Of a stretch of 64,000 nucleotides of DNA, positions 27,495 to 36,919 are shown piece by piece. Within the stretch, counting starts at the first letter, position 1. Each line of letters begins with the position of its first letter. The notes under the pieces are model-generated. The model searched no databases, had not been told where the DNA came from, and saw nothing but the letters and a program-made list of their open reading frames with translations. The DNA lies in contig NZ_NNBJ01000002.1 in assembly GCF_002803085.1 (NCBI RefSeq), forward strand, positions 703,183 to 767,182. Direction: 5' to 3'. This stretch comes from Streptomyces sp. CB01201 (GTDB lineage: Bacteria; Actinomycetota; Actinomycetes; Streptomycetales; Streptomycetaceae). A program made the position numbers and the translations under genes.

Positions 27495-27998
27495 TCAGTG
27501 CTTGGCGGGGACGGCGGGCCGGGGATCGTCGAGAAACGATTCGGCCGTCTGTACTGCCTCCCGGGCCGGGAGGGCGCGGAACACCCAGGTGCGGTAGGAC
27601 CAGAACCGGAACAGCGTGCCCAGCCCGATGCCGAGGAACTTGAAGAAGTTGTTCTGCCACGGGCTGTTCCACTCGAAGCCGTACGTGGCCACGTACAGGA
27701 TGCCGTTCTCGATCACCGCGCCGACCACGCTGAACAGCAGGAACAGCGTGAGTTCACGGGCCCGGCCGCTCTTCTCGCGGTCCCGGTAGGCGAAGTAGCG
27801 GAAGCCCACGTAGTTGAACGCGATCGCGATCGCGGTGGCCAGCAGGCTGGCCCGCACCACCTGGAGGTCGGTGGCGTGCCGCAGCAGGTTGAAGGCGCCC
27901 ATGTTCACGAGCACCCCGAGACCGCCCACGGCGCCGAATTTGGCGACCTCGCGGACGAGCAGTCGCAGTCGCGATGGCGACGCGCCCTGTGCACTCAT
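27495..27998 (-). CDS. GtrA-family membrane protein
   Basis: 167 residues with four membrane helices in the GtrA pattern: KFGAVGGLGVLVNMGAFNLL, FNYVGFRYFAYRD, a third helix in LFLLFSVVGAVIENG, and KFLGIGLGTLFRFWSYRTWVF. Family members help move polyprenyl-linked sugars across the membrane for glycan decoration. Divergent from purK, an arrangement shared with Rv3277/purK in M. tuberculosis. Confidence 0.92.
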   Translation of the reverse strand: MSAQGASPSRLRLLVREVAKFGAVGGLGVLVNMGAFNLLRHATDLQVVRASLLATAIAIAFNYVGFRYFAYRDREKSGRARELTLFLLFSVVGAVIENGILYVATYGFEWNSPWQNNFFKFLGIGLGTLFRFWSYRTWVFRALPAREAVQTAESFLDDPRPAVPAKH

Positions 27999-28143
27999 GG
28001 TGATCGCCCAGCCCCGTCCGAGTCGGTGTGCTTTTCGTGCCAGTCAACCCGCCCATGCTAACCACCCCCCCTGTGCATTGCCCGTGGGCACCCGGATTCC
28101 GCGCACCGGAACCCGGCCCTGGAGGGCCCGCGGGGGTGGCGGA

Positions 28144-28149
28144 TACCCT
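28144..28149 (+). promoter_or_regulatory. Possible -10 element for leaderless purK transcript
   Basis: TACCCT ends six bases before GTG 28156. The only ribosome-site-like string, GGAGG, is too close to the start to work normally. Confidence 0.4.
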
Positions 28150-28155
28150 GGAGGC

Positions 28156-29307
28156 GTGACGTTCCCGGTAGTCGGCATGGTCGGCGGCGGTCAGCTCGCC
28201 CGCATGACCCACGAGGCGGGTATCCCCCTCGGCATCAGATTCAAGCTCCTCAGTGACACCCCGCAGGACTCGGCGGCCCAGGTGGTGAGCGAGGTCGTCG
28301 TCGGCGACTATCGCGACCTGGACACGCTGCGTGACTTCGCGCGCGGCTGTGACGTGATCACCTTCGATCACGAACACGTGCCGACCGAGCACCTGCGGGC
28401 CCTGGAAGCGGACGGCGTCGCCGTCCGACCGGGGCCCGACGCGTTGGTGCACGCCCACGACAAGGGGGTGATGCGCGCCCGGCTCAGTGCGATCGGCGCG
28501 CCCTGCCCCCGCCACCGCATCGTGGCCGACCCCGCGGACGTGAGCGCGTTCGCCGCGGAGGGCGACGGCTATCCCGTCATCCTCAAGACGGTGGTCGGCG
28601 GCTACGACGGCAAGGGCGTGTGGTTCGTACGCTCCGAGGCGGACGCGGCCGACGCCTTCAAGGCGGGCGTCGACGTCCTCGCCGAGGAGAAGGTGGACTT
28701 CGTACGGGAGCTGGCGGCCAACGTCGTGCGGTCCCCCAGCGACCAGGCCGTGGCCTACCCGGTCGTCGAGTCCCTCCAGGTCGACGGGGTCTGCGACACG
28801 GTGATCGCGCCCGCGCCCGACCTCGACGACGAGCTGGCGGGCGAGGCACAGCAGCTCGCCCTGCGCATCGCGTCCGAGCTCGGTGTCGTCGGCCACCTAG
28901 CGGTCGAGCTGTTCGAGGTCCGCGACGCCGACGGCGTGCCGGGCATCCTCGTCAACGAGCTGGCGATGCGCCCGCACAACTCCGGCCACTGGACCCAGGA
29001 CGGCGCGATCACCTCGCAGTTCGCCAACCACGTCCGCGCCGTCCTCGACCTCCCCCTGGGCGACCCGCGCCCGCGGTCGAAGTGGACCGTGATGTGCAAC
29101 GTGCTCGGCGGCGACTACCCGGACATGTACTACGCGTATCTGCACTGCATGGCCCGCGACCCGCAGCTCAAGATCCACATGTACGGCAAGGACGTGAAGC
29201 CGGGCCGCAAGGTGGGACACGTCAACACCTACGGCGACGATCTCGCGGAGGTCCGCGAGCGGGCCCGCCACGCAGCCGACTACCTCAGGGGAACGATCAC
29301 CGAATGA
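28156..29307 (+). CDS. purK: N5-carboxyaminoimidazole ribonucleotide synthase
   Basis: Purine synthesis: ATP-dependent carboxylation of AIR with bicarbonate to N5-CAIR, passed to PurE. 383 residues, ATP-grasp fold. N-terminal [21 protein letters not shown]-grasp loop [13 protein letters not shown], and the metal-ligand region [15 protein letters not shown] are diagnostic. GTG 28156 is favoured. The stop overlaps the purE start as ATGA. Confidence 0.97.
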   Translation: MTFPVVGMVGGGQLARMTHEAGIPLGIRFKLLSDTPQDSAAQVVSEVVVGDYRDLDTLRDFARGCDVITFDHEHVPTEHLRALEADGVAVRPGPDALVHAHDKGVMRARLSAIGAPCPRHRIVADPADVSAFAAEGDGYPVILKTVVGGYDGKGVWFVRSEADAADAFKAGVDVLAEEKVDFVRELAANVVRSPSDQAVAYPVVESLQVDGVCDTVIAPAPDLDDELAGEAQQLALRIASELGVVGHLAVELFEVRDADGVPGILVNELAMRPHNSGHWTQDGAITSQFANHVRAVLDLPLGDPRPRSKWTVMCNVLGGDYPDMYYAYLHCMARDPQLKIHMYGKDVKPGRKVGHVNTYGDDLAEVRERARHAADYLRGTITE

Positions 29308-29843
29308 GCACCACCAGCAACGCCGGTCCGGTCGTCGGCATCGTCATGGGCTCGGACTCCGACTGGCCGGTCATGGAGGCCGCGGCCAAGGCGCTGGACG
29401 AGTTCGAGATCCGCTACGAGGTCGACGTCGTCTCCGCGCACCGGATGCCGCGCGAGATGATCGCGTACGGCGAGGAGGCCGCGGGCCGCGGTCTGAAGGC
29501 GATCATCGCGGGCGCGGGCGGCGCCGCCCACCTGCCCGGCATGCTCGCCTCCGTGACCCCGCTCCCGGTCATCGGCGTCCCCGTCCCGCTCAAGTACCTG
29601 GACGGCATGGACTCGCTGCTCTCCATCGTGCAGATGCCGGCGGGCGTGCCGGTCGCGACCGTCTCGGTCGGCGGGGCGCGCAACGCGGGGCTCCTCGCGG
29701 CCCGCATCCTGGCCACCCAGGATCCCGAACTCCTCGCCCGGATGCGGGAGTTCCAGCAGGAGCTGAACGACCAGGCCACCGAGAAGGGCAAGCGGCTGCG
29801 GGCGAAGGTCGAGGGTTCGGGCGCCTTCGGATTCGGAAAGTGA
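29304..29843 (+). CDS. purE: N5-carboxyaminoimidazole ribonucleotide mutase
   Basis: Converts N5-CAIR to 4-carboxy-AIR. 179 residues, class I PurE. Signatures are [23 protein letters not shown] with the catalytic histidine, [12 protein letters not shown] and [18 protein letters not shown]. Overlaps purK by four bases and the M19 dipeptidase start by four bases, so three genes form one coupled unit. Confidence 0.98.
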   Translation: MSTTSNAGPVVGIVMGSDSDWPVMEAAAKALDEFEIRYEVDVVSAHRMPREMIAYGEEAAGRGLKAIIAGAGGAAHLPGMLASVTPLPVIGVPVPLKYLDGMDSLLSIVQMPAGVPVATVSVGGARNAGLLAARILATQDPELLARMREFQQELNDQATEKGKRLRAKVEGSGAFGFGK

Positions 29844-31054
29844 GTCCCATGACACCGAAGACACCTGCCGCGCCCCACCTCGACGAAGCCCGCGCGCTGC
29901 TCGCCGCGCACCCCGTGGTCGACGGCCACAACGACCTGCCCTGGGCCCTGCGCGCCAAGGCCCGCTACGACCTGGACCGCTGCGACCTGGCGACCGACCT
30001 GACCGGCCGCACCCACACCGACCTCAAGCGGCTGCGGGCCGGCGGGGTCGGGGCGCAGTTCTGGTCCGTCTACGTGCGGACCGATCTGGCGGGCGACGAG
30101 GCGGTCAGCGCGACCCTGGAGCAGATCGACTGCGTCGACCAGATGCTGGCGCGCTACCCCGGCGACCTGGCGCCCGCACGGACGGCGGACGACATGGAGA
30201 AGGCCCGCGCCGAGGGCCGCATCGCCTCGCTCAAGGGCGCCGAGGGCGGCCACTCGATCAACAACTCCCTCGCCACGCTGCGCGCGCTGCACGCGCTCGG
30301 CGTGCGGTACATGACCCTGACCCACAACGACAACCTCGCCTGGGCGGACTCGGCGACGGACGAGCCGAACGTGGGCGGGCTCTCGCCGTTCGGGCACGAG
30401 GTCGTGCGCGAGATGAACCGCGTGGGCATGCTGGTGGACCTCTCGCACGTGGCGGCGACGACGATGCGGGACGCTCTGTCGACGTCGGTGGCCCCGGTGA
30501 TCTTCTCCCACTCCTCCGCGCGGGCGATCTGCGACCATCCGCGCAACATCCCGGACGACGTGCTGGCCCAGCTGCCCGGGAACGGCGGCGTGGCGATGGC
30601 GACCTTCGTGCCGAAGTTCATCCTGCCGGCGGCGGTGGCGTGGACGCAGTCGGCGGACGAGAACCTGCGGGCGCACGGGCTGCACCACCTGGACACCTCG
30701 CCCGAGGCGATGAAGCTGCACGAGGCGTTCGAGGCGGCGAATCCGCGGCCGATCGCCACGGCCGCGACCGTGGCGGACCACCTCGACCACATGCGGGAGG
30801 TCGCGGGCGTCGACCACATCGGAATCGGCGGCGACTTCGACGGCACGGCCTTCACCCCGGCCGGCCTGGACGACGTCTCGGGCTACCCGAACCTGGTGGC
30901 CGAGCTCCTCTCCCGTCGCTGGTCCCCCGCGGACCTGGCGAAGCTGACGTGGTCCAACGCGGTACGGGTCCTGCGCGACGCGGAGTCGGTCGCGGCGGAC
31001 CTGTCCGCCCGCCGCGGCCCCTCCAACGCGACCCTGGGGGACCTGGACGGCTAG
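29840..31054 (+). CDS. Membrane-dipeptidase-type (M19) metallodipeptidase, Sco3058 orthologue
   Basis: 404 residues from GTG 29840 (overlapping the purE stop) or 401 from ATG 29849. A complete binuclear zinc site is seen: [10 protein letters not shown] (His30, Asp32), KGAEGGHS with the bridging glutamate, [14 protein letters not shown] with two histidines, and GIGGDFDG with the aspartate. It closely resembles Sco3058 of S. coelicolor, a structurally studied relative of human renal dipeptidase that cleaves L-aa-D-aa dipeptides. No signal peptide is visible, so probably cytosolic. It may recycle wall peptides or supply amino acids. Confidence 0.95.
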   Translation: MSPMTPKTPAAPHLDEARALLAAHPVVDGHNDLPWALRAKARYDLDRCDLATDLTGRTHTDLKRLRAGGVGAQFWSVYVRTDLAGDEAVSATLEQIDCVDQMLARYPGDLAPARTADDMEKARAEGRIASLKGAEGGHSINNSLATLRALHALGVRYMTLTHNDNLAWADSATDEPNVGGLSPFGHEVVREMNRVGMLVDLSHVAATTMRDALSTSVAPVIFSHSSARAICDHPRNIPDDVLAQLPGNGGVAMATFVPKFILPAAVAWTQSADENLRAHGLHHLDTSPEAMKLHEAFEAANPRPIATAATVADHLDHMREVAGVDHIGIGGDFDGTAFTPAGLDDVSGYPNLVAELLSRRWSPADLAKLTWSNAVRVLRDAESVAADLSARRGPSNATLGDLDG

Positions 31055-31564
31055 CCCTCGGGTGCCGTGCCGTGCCGTGCCTTGCGGCGCGGGTCGGCTT
31101 CGCCGGGGGTGCGGTGAGGTGCGGGCCGGCTCCGCCGGGGTGCGGTGAGGTGCGGGCCCGTTCCGCCGAGGCGATTGCGCAGTTCCCCGCGCCCCCAACC
31201 CCCTTTTCGGCCTCGGACCGTGTGTGGCTGGTCGCGCAGTTCCCCGCGCCCCAAAAGCCTCGGTGCTGGCCGGCAGAGGCATCTTCAGCCCGTCCGGCGA
31301 TTGAGGACGAGCGCCGTTCAGGCGCGAACGGGGTCTGGGGCGGAGCCCCAGGGTCACTTCAACCCCCGGAGGGTCTAGGGAAGGGGCGGGGTGGGGAATC
31401 TCCCGGGGTCTGGGGCGGAGCCCCAGGGGCTGCGAGGTGAGGGGCCGGCAGGGTTTGGGGGCGGAGCCCCCGGGGTCCCCCGAACGCGCCGTCCGCCGTG
31501 ACCCGCCCGCCCCGCCGTGACACCGTGGCCGTACTGCCGTCACCGCCGAAACCGGGAGCCCGTC
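31055..31564. repeat. Gene-free repeat mosaic between two M19 genes
   Basis: Holds short GTGCGGTGAGGTGCGGGC duplicates (31109-31160), two reverse copies of the GGGGAACTGCGCG element (about 31175-31188 and 31233-31245), one TTCAGCCCGTCCGGCGATTG element (31284-31313), and three copies of GGTCTGGGGCGGAGCCCC-type palindromes (to about 31470). No credible gene. GGGAG near 31554 may serve the next start. Confidence 0.8.
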
Positions 31565-32704
31565 ATGGCAGATCTGCAGGACGACCCCCAGAACACCTCG
31601 GCGGTCGGCGAACTCGACCCGCCCCCCTCCGCGCCCCAGGACCCGGACGACGCCCCGGACACCGCCCCGGACACCGGCGACGACCGCCTCGACCGCGCCC
31701 GCGACCTGCTCGCCGCGCACCCCGTGGCGGACGGGCACAACACCCTGGCGAAGGCCCTCGCGCAGGCTCCCTGGCACGACCTGGAGGTCGGGGAGAGCTC
31801 GCTCGACACCGACCTGCCCCGGCTCCGGGCCGGCGGTGTCGGCGCGCAGTTCTGGGCGCTGACCTCCGACCCCGGCTGCCCCGACCCGGCCGGCGCCACC
31901 CTGGAACGGCTCGACCGGATCCGTACCCTGGTCGCCGCCTCCCCCGAGTGGCTGCGCCTCGCGCTGACCGCCGGAGACCTGGCCGACGCCCGCAACTGCG
32001 GCCGCATCGCCTCGTTCCTCGGCCCCGTCGCGGCCCACGCCCTCGGCAACTCCCTCGGCACCCTGCGGGCGTACCACGTCCTGGGCGTGCGGGCCCTGGC
32101 CCTGACCCCGGGCACTCCCTGGACCGAGCCGGGCCTGAGCCGCTTCGGCCTGGAGGTGGTGCGCGAGTCGAACCGGCTGGGGATACTGCTCGACCTCTCC
32201 GGCGCCGCCCCCGCCACCTGGCGCCGCACGCTGGACGCCTCGAAGGCGCCCGCGCTGCTGTCGCGTTCGGCGGCGGCCTCACTCACCCAGCACCCCCTGA
32301 ACGCCTCCGACGACCTGTTGAAGGCGCTGGGCCGGCAGGGCGGGGTCTGTCTGGTGAGCTTCGCCCCGGAGCAGATCGAGCGGGGCGGCACGGGCGTCTC
32401 CGTACGCGATGTGGCGGACCACATCGAGCGGGTGCGCGAGGTGGCCGGGCCGACCCACGTGGGGCTCTCGGGGACGTACGGGCTGATCACCGGTGCGCCG
32501 CGGACCACCGGCCTGGAGGACGCCTCCTGCTATCCCACCCTGATCGCCGAGCTCCTCGACCGGGGCTGGACCGATTCCGAGGTCGCCGCGCTGACCTGGG
32601 AGAACCTCGCCCGGGTGATCCGGGACGTGGAGTTCACGGCCCGGGCGACCGCCCCTCGCAGGGCCGCGTCGAGCGCGACCATCGAGGACCTCGACGGGGT
32701 GTAG
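31565..32704 (+). CDS. M19 dipeptidase paralogue lacking metal ligands (probable pseudoenzyme)
   Basis: 379 residues, clearly related to the dipeptidase upstream ([57 protein letters not shown]), but each zinc-site motif is changed: DGHND has become DGHNT, KGAEGG has become LGPVAA, SHSSARA has become LSRSAAA, and GGDFDG has become SGTYGL. The frame is intact and codon use normal, so it is not a decaying pseudogene. An acidic proline-rich N-terminus of about 45 residues replaces the short one upstream. ATG 31565 is chosen. It may regulate or bind rather than cleave. Confidence 0.88.
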   Translation: MADLQDDPQNTSAVGELDPPPSAPQDPDDAPDTAPDTGDDRLDRARDLLAAHPVADGHNTLAKALAQAPWHDLEVGESSLDTDLPRLRAGGVGAQFWALTSDPGCPDPAGATLERLDRIRTLVAASPEWLRLALTAGDLADARNCGRIASFLGPVAAHALGNSLGTLRAYHVLGVRALALTPGTPWTEPGLSRFGLEVVRESNRLGILLDLSGAAPATWRRTLDASKAPALLSRSAAASLTQHPLNASDDLLKALGRQGGVCLVSFAPEQIERGGTGVSVRDVADHIERVREVAGPTHVGLSGTYGLITGAPRTTGLEDASCYPTLIAELLDRGWTDSEVAALTWENLARVIRDVEFTARATAPRRAASSATIEDLDGV

Positions 32705-32713
32705 GCGCGGGCC

Positions 32714-34039
32714 TCAGGCGCGCGGGCGGCCCATCGCGCGGTAGGTCCAGCCCGCGTCCCGCCACTTGGCCGGGTCGAGCGCGTTGCGCCCGTCCAGGAT
32801 GATCCGGGTGGCAGCGGCCCCGGCCAGCTCGGCCGGGTCGAGCTCGCGGAACTCGCGCCACTCGGTGAGGTGCAGCACGACGTCGGCGCCGCGTACCGCG
32901 TCGAGGGCGGTCGGCGCGTAGCCGAGCGTGGGGAAGAGGCGGCGGGCGTTGTCCATGCCCTTCGGGTCGTACACCGTGACCTGGCCGCCCTGGAGGTGGA
33001 TCTGCCCGGCGACGTTCAGCGCGGGGGAGTCCCGTACGTCGTCGGAGTCGGGCTTGAAGGTGGCGCCGAGCACCGCGACCCGCTTGCCGAGGAAGGTCTC
33101 GCCGCCCACCGCCTCGCGGGCCAGCTCCACCATGTGGCCGCGGCGGCGCATGTTGACCGAGTCGACCTCGCGCAGGAACGTCAGCGCCTGGTCGGCGCCG
33201 AGTTCGCCGGCCCGGGCCATGAACGCCCGGATGTCCTTGGGCAGGCAGCCGCCGCCGAAGCCGATGCCGGCCCGCAGGAACTTCTTGCCGATCCGCTCGT
33301 CGTGGCCGATGGCCTCGGCCAGCTTCACCACGTCGCCGTCGGCGGCCTCGCACACCTCGGCCATGGCGTTGATGAACGAGATCTTGGTGGCGAGGAAGGA
33401 GTTGGCGGCGGTCTTGACCAGTTCGGCCGTCGGGAAGTCGGTCACCACGAACGGCGAGCCCTCGCCGATGGGGCCCGCGTACACCTCGCGCAGCAGCTTC
33501 TCGGCCCGCTCGCTCTCCACGCCGACCACGAGCCGGTCCGGGTGCAGGGTGTCATCGACGGCGAAGCCCTCGCGCAGGAACTCCGGGTTCCACGCCAGCT
33601 CCACGCCCTCGGGCAGGATCTCGGCGAGCCGGGCCGCCGAGCCGACCGGCACGGTGGACTTGCCGACGACCAGCGCGCCCTCGCGCAGATGCGGGGCGAG
33701 CGAGCCGAAGGCGGCGTCGACGTAGCTCATGTCACAGGCGTACTCGCCGTGCTTCTGCGGGGTGTTCACACACACGAAGTGGATGTCGCCGAACGCGCCG
33801 ACCTCCTCCCAGGAGGTGGTGAAGCGCAACCGCCCGCTCGCGCCCTCGATGCCCTGGACGTGCTTGCGGAGCAGCTCCTCCAGGCCGGGCTCGTACATCG
33901 GCACGCGGCCCTGGCCCAGCATCTCGATCTTCTCCGGGACCACGTCCAGGCCGAGCACCTCGAATCCCAGCTCCGCCATCGCCGCGGCATGGGTGGCTCC
34001 GAGGTATCCGGTGCCGATCACGGTGATCTTGAGGGCCAT
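32714..34039 (-). CDS. UDP-glucose 6-dehydrogenase (UDP-glucose/GDP-mannose dehydrogenase family)
   Basis: 441 residues. NAD-binding start ITVIGTGYLGATHAAAMAELG; central helix TAANSFLATKISFINAM; catalytic cysteine in GFGGGCLPKD; C-terminal domain with VAVLGATFKPDSDDVRDSP. It oxidises UDP-glucose (most likely) to UDP-glucuronate for surface glycans. The start is ATG 34039 with AGGAG upstream. Ends ten bases from the M19 paralogue, tail to tail. GDP-mannose as substrate cannot be excluded but is less likely. Confidence 0.93.
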   Translation of the reverse strand: MALKITVIGTGYLGATHAAAMAELGFEVLGLDVVPEKIEMLGQGRVPMYEPGLEELLRKHVQGIEGASGRLRFTTSWEEVGAFGDIHFVCVNTPQKHGEYACDMSYVDAAFGSLAPHLREGALVVGKSTVPVGSAARLAEILPEGVELAWNPEFLREGFAVDDTLHPDRLVVGVESERAEKLLREVYAGPIGEGSPFVVTDFPTAELVKTAANSFLATKISFINAMAEVCEAADGDVVKLAEAIGHDERIGKKFLRAGIGFGGGCLPKDIRAFMARAGELGADQALTFLREVDSVNMRRRGHMVELAREAVGGETFLGKRVAVLGATFKPDSDDVRDSPALNVAGQIHLQGGQVTVYDPKGMDNARRLFPTLGYAPTALDAVRGADVVLHLTEWREFRELDPAELAGAAATRIILDGRNALDPAKWRDAGWTYRAMGRPRA

Positions 34040-34195
34040 GCGGTGCTCCTGGAAGTACGGGCTCGGGAGGCGGGCTCGGGAGGCGGGGCTCGGGCATACG
34101 GGCGACAAACGCGCTGCCCGAGCATAGTCGGGCCCGGGCGGGGCCCCTTTTTCGGGCTGTCGCCAAGCTCACGTATGCCTGCGGCCGTATTGGCC

Positions 34196-34226
34196 CCTAA
34201 AATTAGGTTACTTAACGGTAGTTAGC
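34196..34226. promoter_or_regulatory. AT-rich promoter/operator between the dehydrogenase genes
   Basis: TAAAATTAGG and TAACGGTAGTTA stand out in GC-rich DNA. TAAC-N4-GTTA is a small inverted repeat of the size bound by TetR-type regulators of fatty-acid genes. TAAAAT could serve as -10 for the acyl-CoA dehydrogenase. Confidence 0.4.
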
Positions 34227-34248
34227 GTCCCTTGGGGAGTGAGAGACC

Positions 34249-35424
34249 TTGGCCGGAACGGCTGGAAACGCAGGAAACGCAGGGTTCGACCTGTACCGCC
34301 CGTCCGAGGAGCACGACATGCTCCGCGACGCCATCCGCTCGCTCTCCGAGGCCAAGATCGGCCCGTACGCGGCCGAGGTCGACGAGCAGGCCCGCTTCCC
34401 CCGGGAGGCGCTCGACGCGCTGGTCGCCAACGACCTGCACGCCGTGCACGTGCCGGAGGAGTACGGCGGCGCCGGCGCCGACGCGCTCGCGACCGTCATC
34501 GTGATCGAGGAGGTGGCGCGGGTCTGCGCCTCCTCCTCCCTCATCCCGGCCGTCAACAAGCTGGGCTCGCTGCCGGTGATCCTCTCCGGCTCCGAGGAGC
34601 TGAAGAAGAAGTACCTGGGCCCGCTCGCCAAGGGCGAGGGCATGTTCTCGTACTGCCTCTCCGAGCCGGACGCCGGTTCGGACGCGGCCGGGATGAAGAC
34701 GAAGGCCGTCCGGGACGGGGACTTCTGGGTCCTCAACGGCGTGAAGCGCTGGATCACCAACGCCGGTGAGAGCGAGTACTACACGGTCATGGCCGTGACC
34801 GACCCCGAGAAGCGCTCGAAGGGCATCAGCGCCTTCGTCGTGGAGAAGTCGGACGAGGGCGTCTCCTTCGGCGCCCCCGAGAAGAAGCTCGGCATCAAGG
34901 GCTCCCCGACCCGCGAGGTCTACCTCGACAACGTCCGCATCCCCGCCGACCGCATGATCGGCGAGGAGGGCACCGGCTTCGCGACCGCCATGAAGACCCT
35001 GGACCACACCCGCATCACCATCGCGGCCCAGGCCCTCGGCATCGCGCAGGGCGCCCTCGACTACGCCAAGGGCTACGTCCAGGAGCGCAAGCAGTTCGGC
35101 AAGGCGATCGCCGACTTCCAGGGCATCCAGTTCATGCTGGCCGACATGGCCATGAAGCTGGAGGCCGCCCGCCAGCTCACCTACTCGGCCGCCGCCAAGT
35201 CCGAGCGCCTCGACTCCGACCTGACGTTCTTCGGCGCCGCCGCCAAGTGCTTCGCCTCCGACGTCGCCATGGAGATCACCACCGACGCCGTCCAGCTCCT
35301 CGGCGGCTACGGCTACACCCGCGACTACCCGGTCGAGCGCATGATGCGCGACGCCAAGATCACCCAGATCTACGAGGGCACGAACCAGGTCCAGCGGATC
35401 GTGATGTCCCGCAACCTGCCGTAG
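34249..35424 (+). CDS. Acyl-CoA dehydrogenase (FadE25-like)
   Basis: 391 residues. FAD enzyme of beta-oxidation or branched-chain acyl-CoA oxidation. Motifs are YCLSEPDAGSDAAGMKT, WITNAGESEYYTVMAVTD, the middle-domain GSPTREVYLDNV, and QLLGGYGYTRDYPVERMMRDAKITQIYEGTNQ-type end with the catalytic glutamate (IYEGT). The start appears to be TTG 34249 with GGGGAG upstream. Sequence and position match fadE25 (Rv3274c), which also lies next to purE/purK. Confidence 0.95.
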   Translation: MAGTAGNAGNAGFDLYRPSEEHDMLRDAIRSLSEAKIGPYAAEVDEQARFPREALDALVANDLHAVHVPEEYGGAGADALATVIVIEEVARVCASSSLIPAVNKLGSLPVILSGSEELKKKYLGPLAKGEGMFSYCLSEPDAGSDAAGMKTKAVRDGDFWVLNGVKRWITNAGESEYYTVMAVTDPEKRSKGISAFVVEKSDEGVSFGAPEKKLGIKGSPTREVYLDNVRIPADRMIGEEGTGFATAMKTLDHTRITIAAQALGIAQGALDYAKGYVQERKQFGKAIADFQGIQFMLADMAMKLEAARQLTYSAAAKSERLDSDLTFFGAAAKCFASDVAMEITTDAVQLLGGYGYTRDYPVERMMRDAKITQIYEGTNQVQRIVMSRNLP

Positions 35425-35437
35425 CGGCAAGGCAGTT

Positions 35438-35478
35438 GAAAGGGCCCGCCCCCGGGTGAACCGGGGGCGGGCCCTTTC
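35438..35478. terminator. Bidirectional terminator between acyl-CoA dehydrogenase and LCP gene
   Basis: A perfect 18-bp stem (GAAAGGGCCCGCCCCCGG) with loop GTGAA between two converging genes. Confidence 0.85.
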
Positions 35479-35502
35479 GCGCGGCGGTGACGGAAGCCGC
35501 CG

Positions 35503-36801
35503 CTACTTCACCGTCACCTTGTCGTCGTTCTTCAGCTCGTTCACCAGCTGCGTGACCTTCGGCTTGTCCCACAGCAGTGAGGTCTGGGGGCCGTCGCCCG
35601 CGACCGGCATGTTCATCGAGAGGCCGTCGCCGCCGGTGATGCCCTTCATCGCCCAGAACATCGAGCCCAGGTCGAACAGGCTCATGTCCTTGTCGACGAT
35701 CAAGGTGTCCAGGCCGGCGCCCATCACCGGGTACAGCTTGAACGGGTTGAGGATCGTCGTCGGGGTCGCGGTCTGGCTGGCGAGCGCGGAAAGGAACTTC
35801 TGCTGGTTCTTCGTGCGCTCCAGGTCACCGGCGGCATATCCGTGCCGGTTGCGGACGAAGGCCAGGGCCTGCTGGCCGTCGAGGGTCTGCTTGCCCTTCT
35901 TGAAGTCCGCGCCGGAGTCCTTGTCCTTGATGTCCTGCGGGATGTCGAGCTCGACCCCGCCGACCGCGTCCACGATGTTGGCGAACCCGGCGAAGCCGAT
36001 CTCCGCGTAGTGGTCGATGTGCAGGCCGGTGTTGGCCTCGATGGTGCGCACGAGCAGCTCGGGGCCGTCGATGGAGAAGGCCGCGTTCAGCTTGTTCTTG
36101 CCCGGGGACGGGAACGCCTTGCCGGACTGGGAGCCCTTGAAGCTGGGGATCGTCACCCACGAGTCGCGTGGCAGCGAGACCATCGTGTTCCCGTTGTCGC
36201 CGACGTGCAGCAGGATCATCGAGTCCGTGCGCTTGCCGTCGGCCGAGCCGGTGTGCAGCTTCTTCTTCTCGTCGGCGGACATGCCGTCCCGGGAGTCGGA
36301 GCCGACGATGAGGTAGTTGGTGCCCTTGCCCGTGTCCGGCCGGTCGATGACCTTGGACAGGTCGACCTCGCGGCGCACCTTGCCGTCCGCCCAGAAGTAC
36401 GTGGCGACCGAGGTGACCAGGAGCACGGCGACCAGGGCCAGCGCCCCGACGGTGATGCGCTTGCGCCAGTTCGGCGCCGCGCCGGGCCGCCGGGCGCCGC
36501 GCCGCGGGCCCTGGGGGCCACCCGGGCCGCCGGGTCCGGCCGGGCCGCGGCCGGCGGGGCTGCCGTAGACATGGCCCTCGCTGTAGCCGCTGTCGTACGA
36601 GCCCTGGCCGGGCACGCCCGGGGCGTAGCCGGGCTGCTGTCCGTAGCCGTCGTCGTACGCGGGCTGCTGCTGGGGGACGGGCCGCTGCACGTGCCGCATC
36701 CGGCGGGCGCCCTCGGGCTGCGCGGCGGAGCTGCCGCGGCCGTAGGCGTCCTCACCGTTTCCGCGGGCGTTGCCATTGCGGGCGTCGGGCCATTCGTTCA
36801 T
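35503..36801 (-). CDS. LytR-CpsA-Psr (LCP) family cell-wall polymer ligase 1
   Basis: 432 residues. A proline/glycine/tyrosine-rich cytoplasmic region (1-110), one membrane helix (116-137), then an extracellular LCP domain: NYLIVGSDSRDG, KRTDSMILLHVG, MVSLPRDSWV, DHYAEIGFAGFANIVDAVGG and ALAFVRNRHG. LCP enzymes transfer polyprenyl-linked polymers to peptidoglycan, and this copy keeps the usual arginine in RTD. No C-terminal LytR_C domain. ATG 36801 is favoured over ATG 36813. First of five LCP genes in 10 kb. Confidence 0.92.
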   Translation of the reverse strand: MNEWPDARNGNARGNGEDAYGRGSSAAQPEGARRMRHVQRPVPQQQPAYDDGYGQQPGYAPGVPGQGSYDSGYSEGHVYGSPAGRGPAGPGGPGGPQGPRRGARRPGAAPNWRKRITVGALALVAVLLVTSVATYFWADGKVRREVDLSKVIDRPDTGKGTNYLIVGSDSRDGMSADEKKKLHTGSADGKRTDSMILLHVGDNGNTMVSLPRDSWVTIPSFKGSQSGKAFPSPGKNKLNAAFSIDGPELLVRTIEANTGLHIDHYAEIGFAGFANIVDAVGGVELDIPQDIKDKDSGADFKKGKQTLDGQQALAFVRNRHGYAAGDLERTKNQQKFLSALASQTATPTTILNPFKLYPVMGAGLDTLIVDKDMSLFDLGSMFWAMKGITGGDGLSMNMPVAGDGPQTSLLWDKPKVTQLVNELKNDDKVTVK

Positions 36802-36906
36802 GCGGACCAGCATGCACGGCGGCCCCCGGCGCCCGACAGGGCAGGGGGTATTTCGGAGCAGGGCTGTTGCACAGCTGATGCAATGAGCCGGAAATCGTAC
36901 GGCGCC

Positions 36907-36912
36907 TAAAGT
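36907..36912 (+). promoter_or_regulatory. Possible -10 element for leaderless thioesterase transcript
   Basis: TAAAGT lies seven bases before ATG 36920. No ribosome site precedes the start; a weak -35 (ATGAGC, 36883-36888) is 18 bases upstream. Confidence 0.4.
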
Positions 36913-36919
36913 AGAACGC

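Noticed and set aside
31565..32704. Pseudogene call for the second M19 gene
   Set aside because: Full length, no frameshift or early stop, and normal codon usage; pseudoenzyme fits better.
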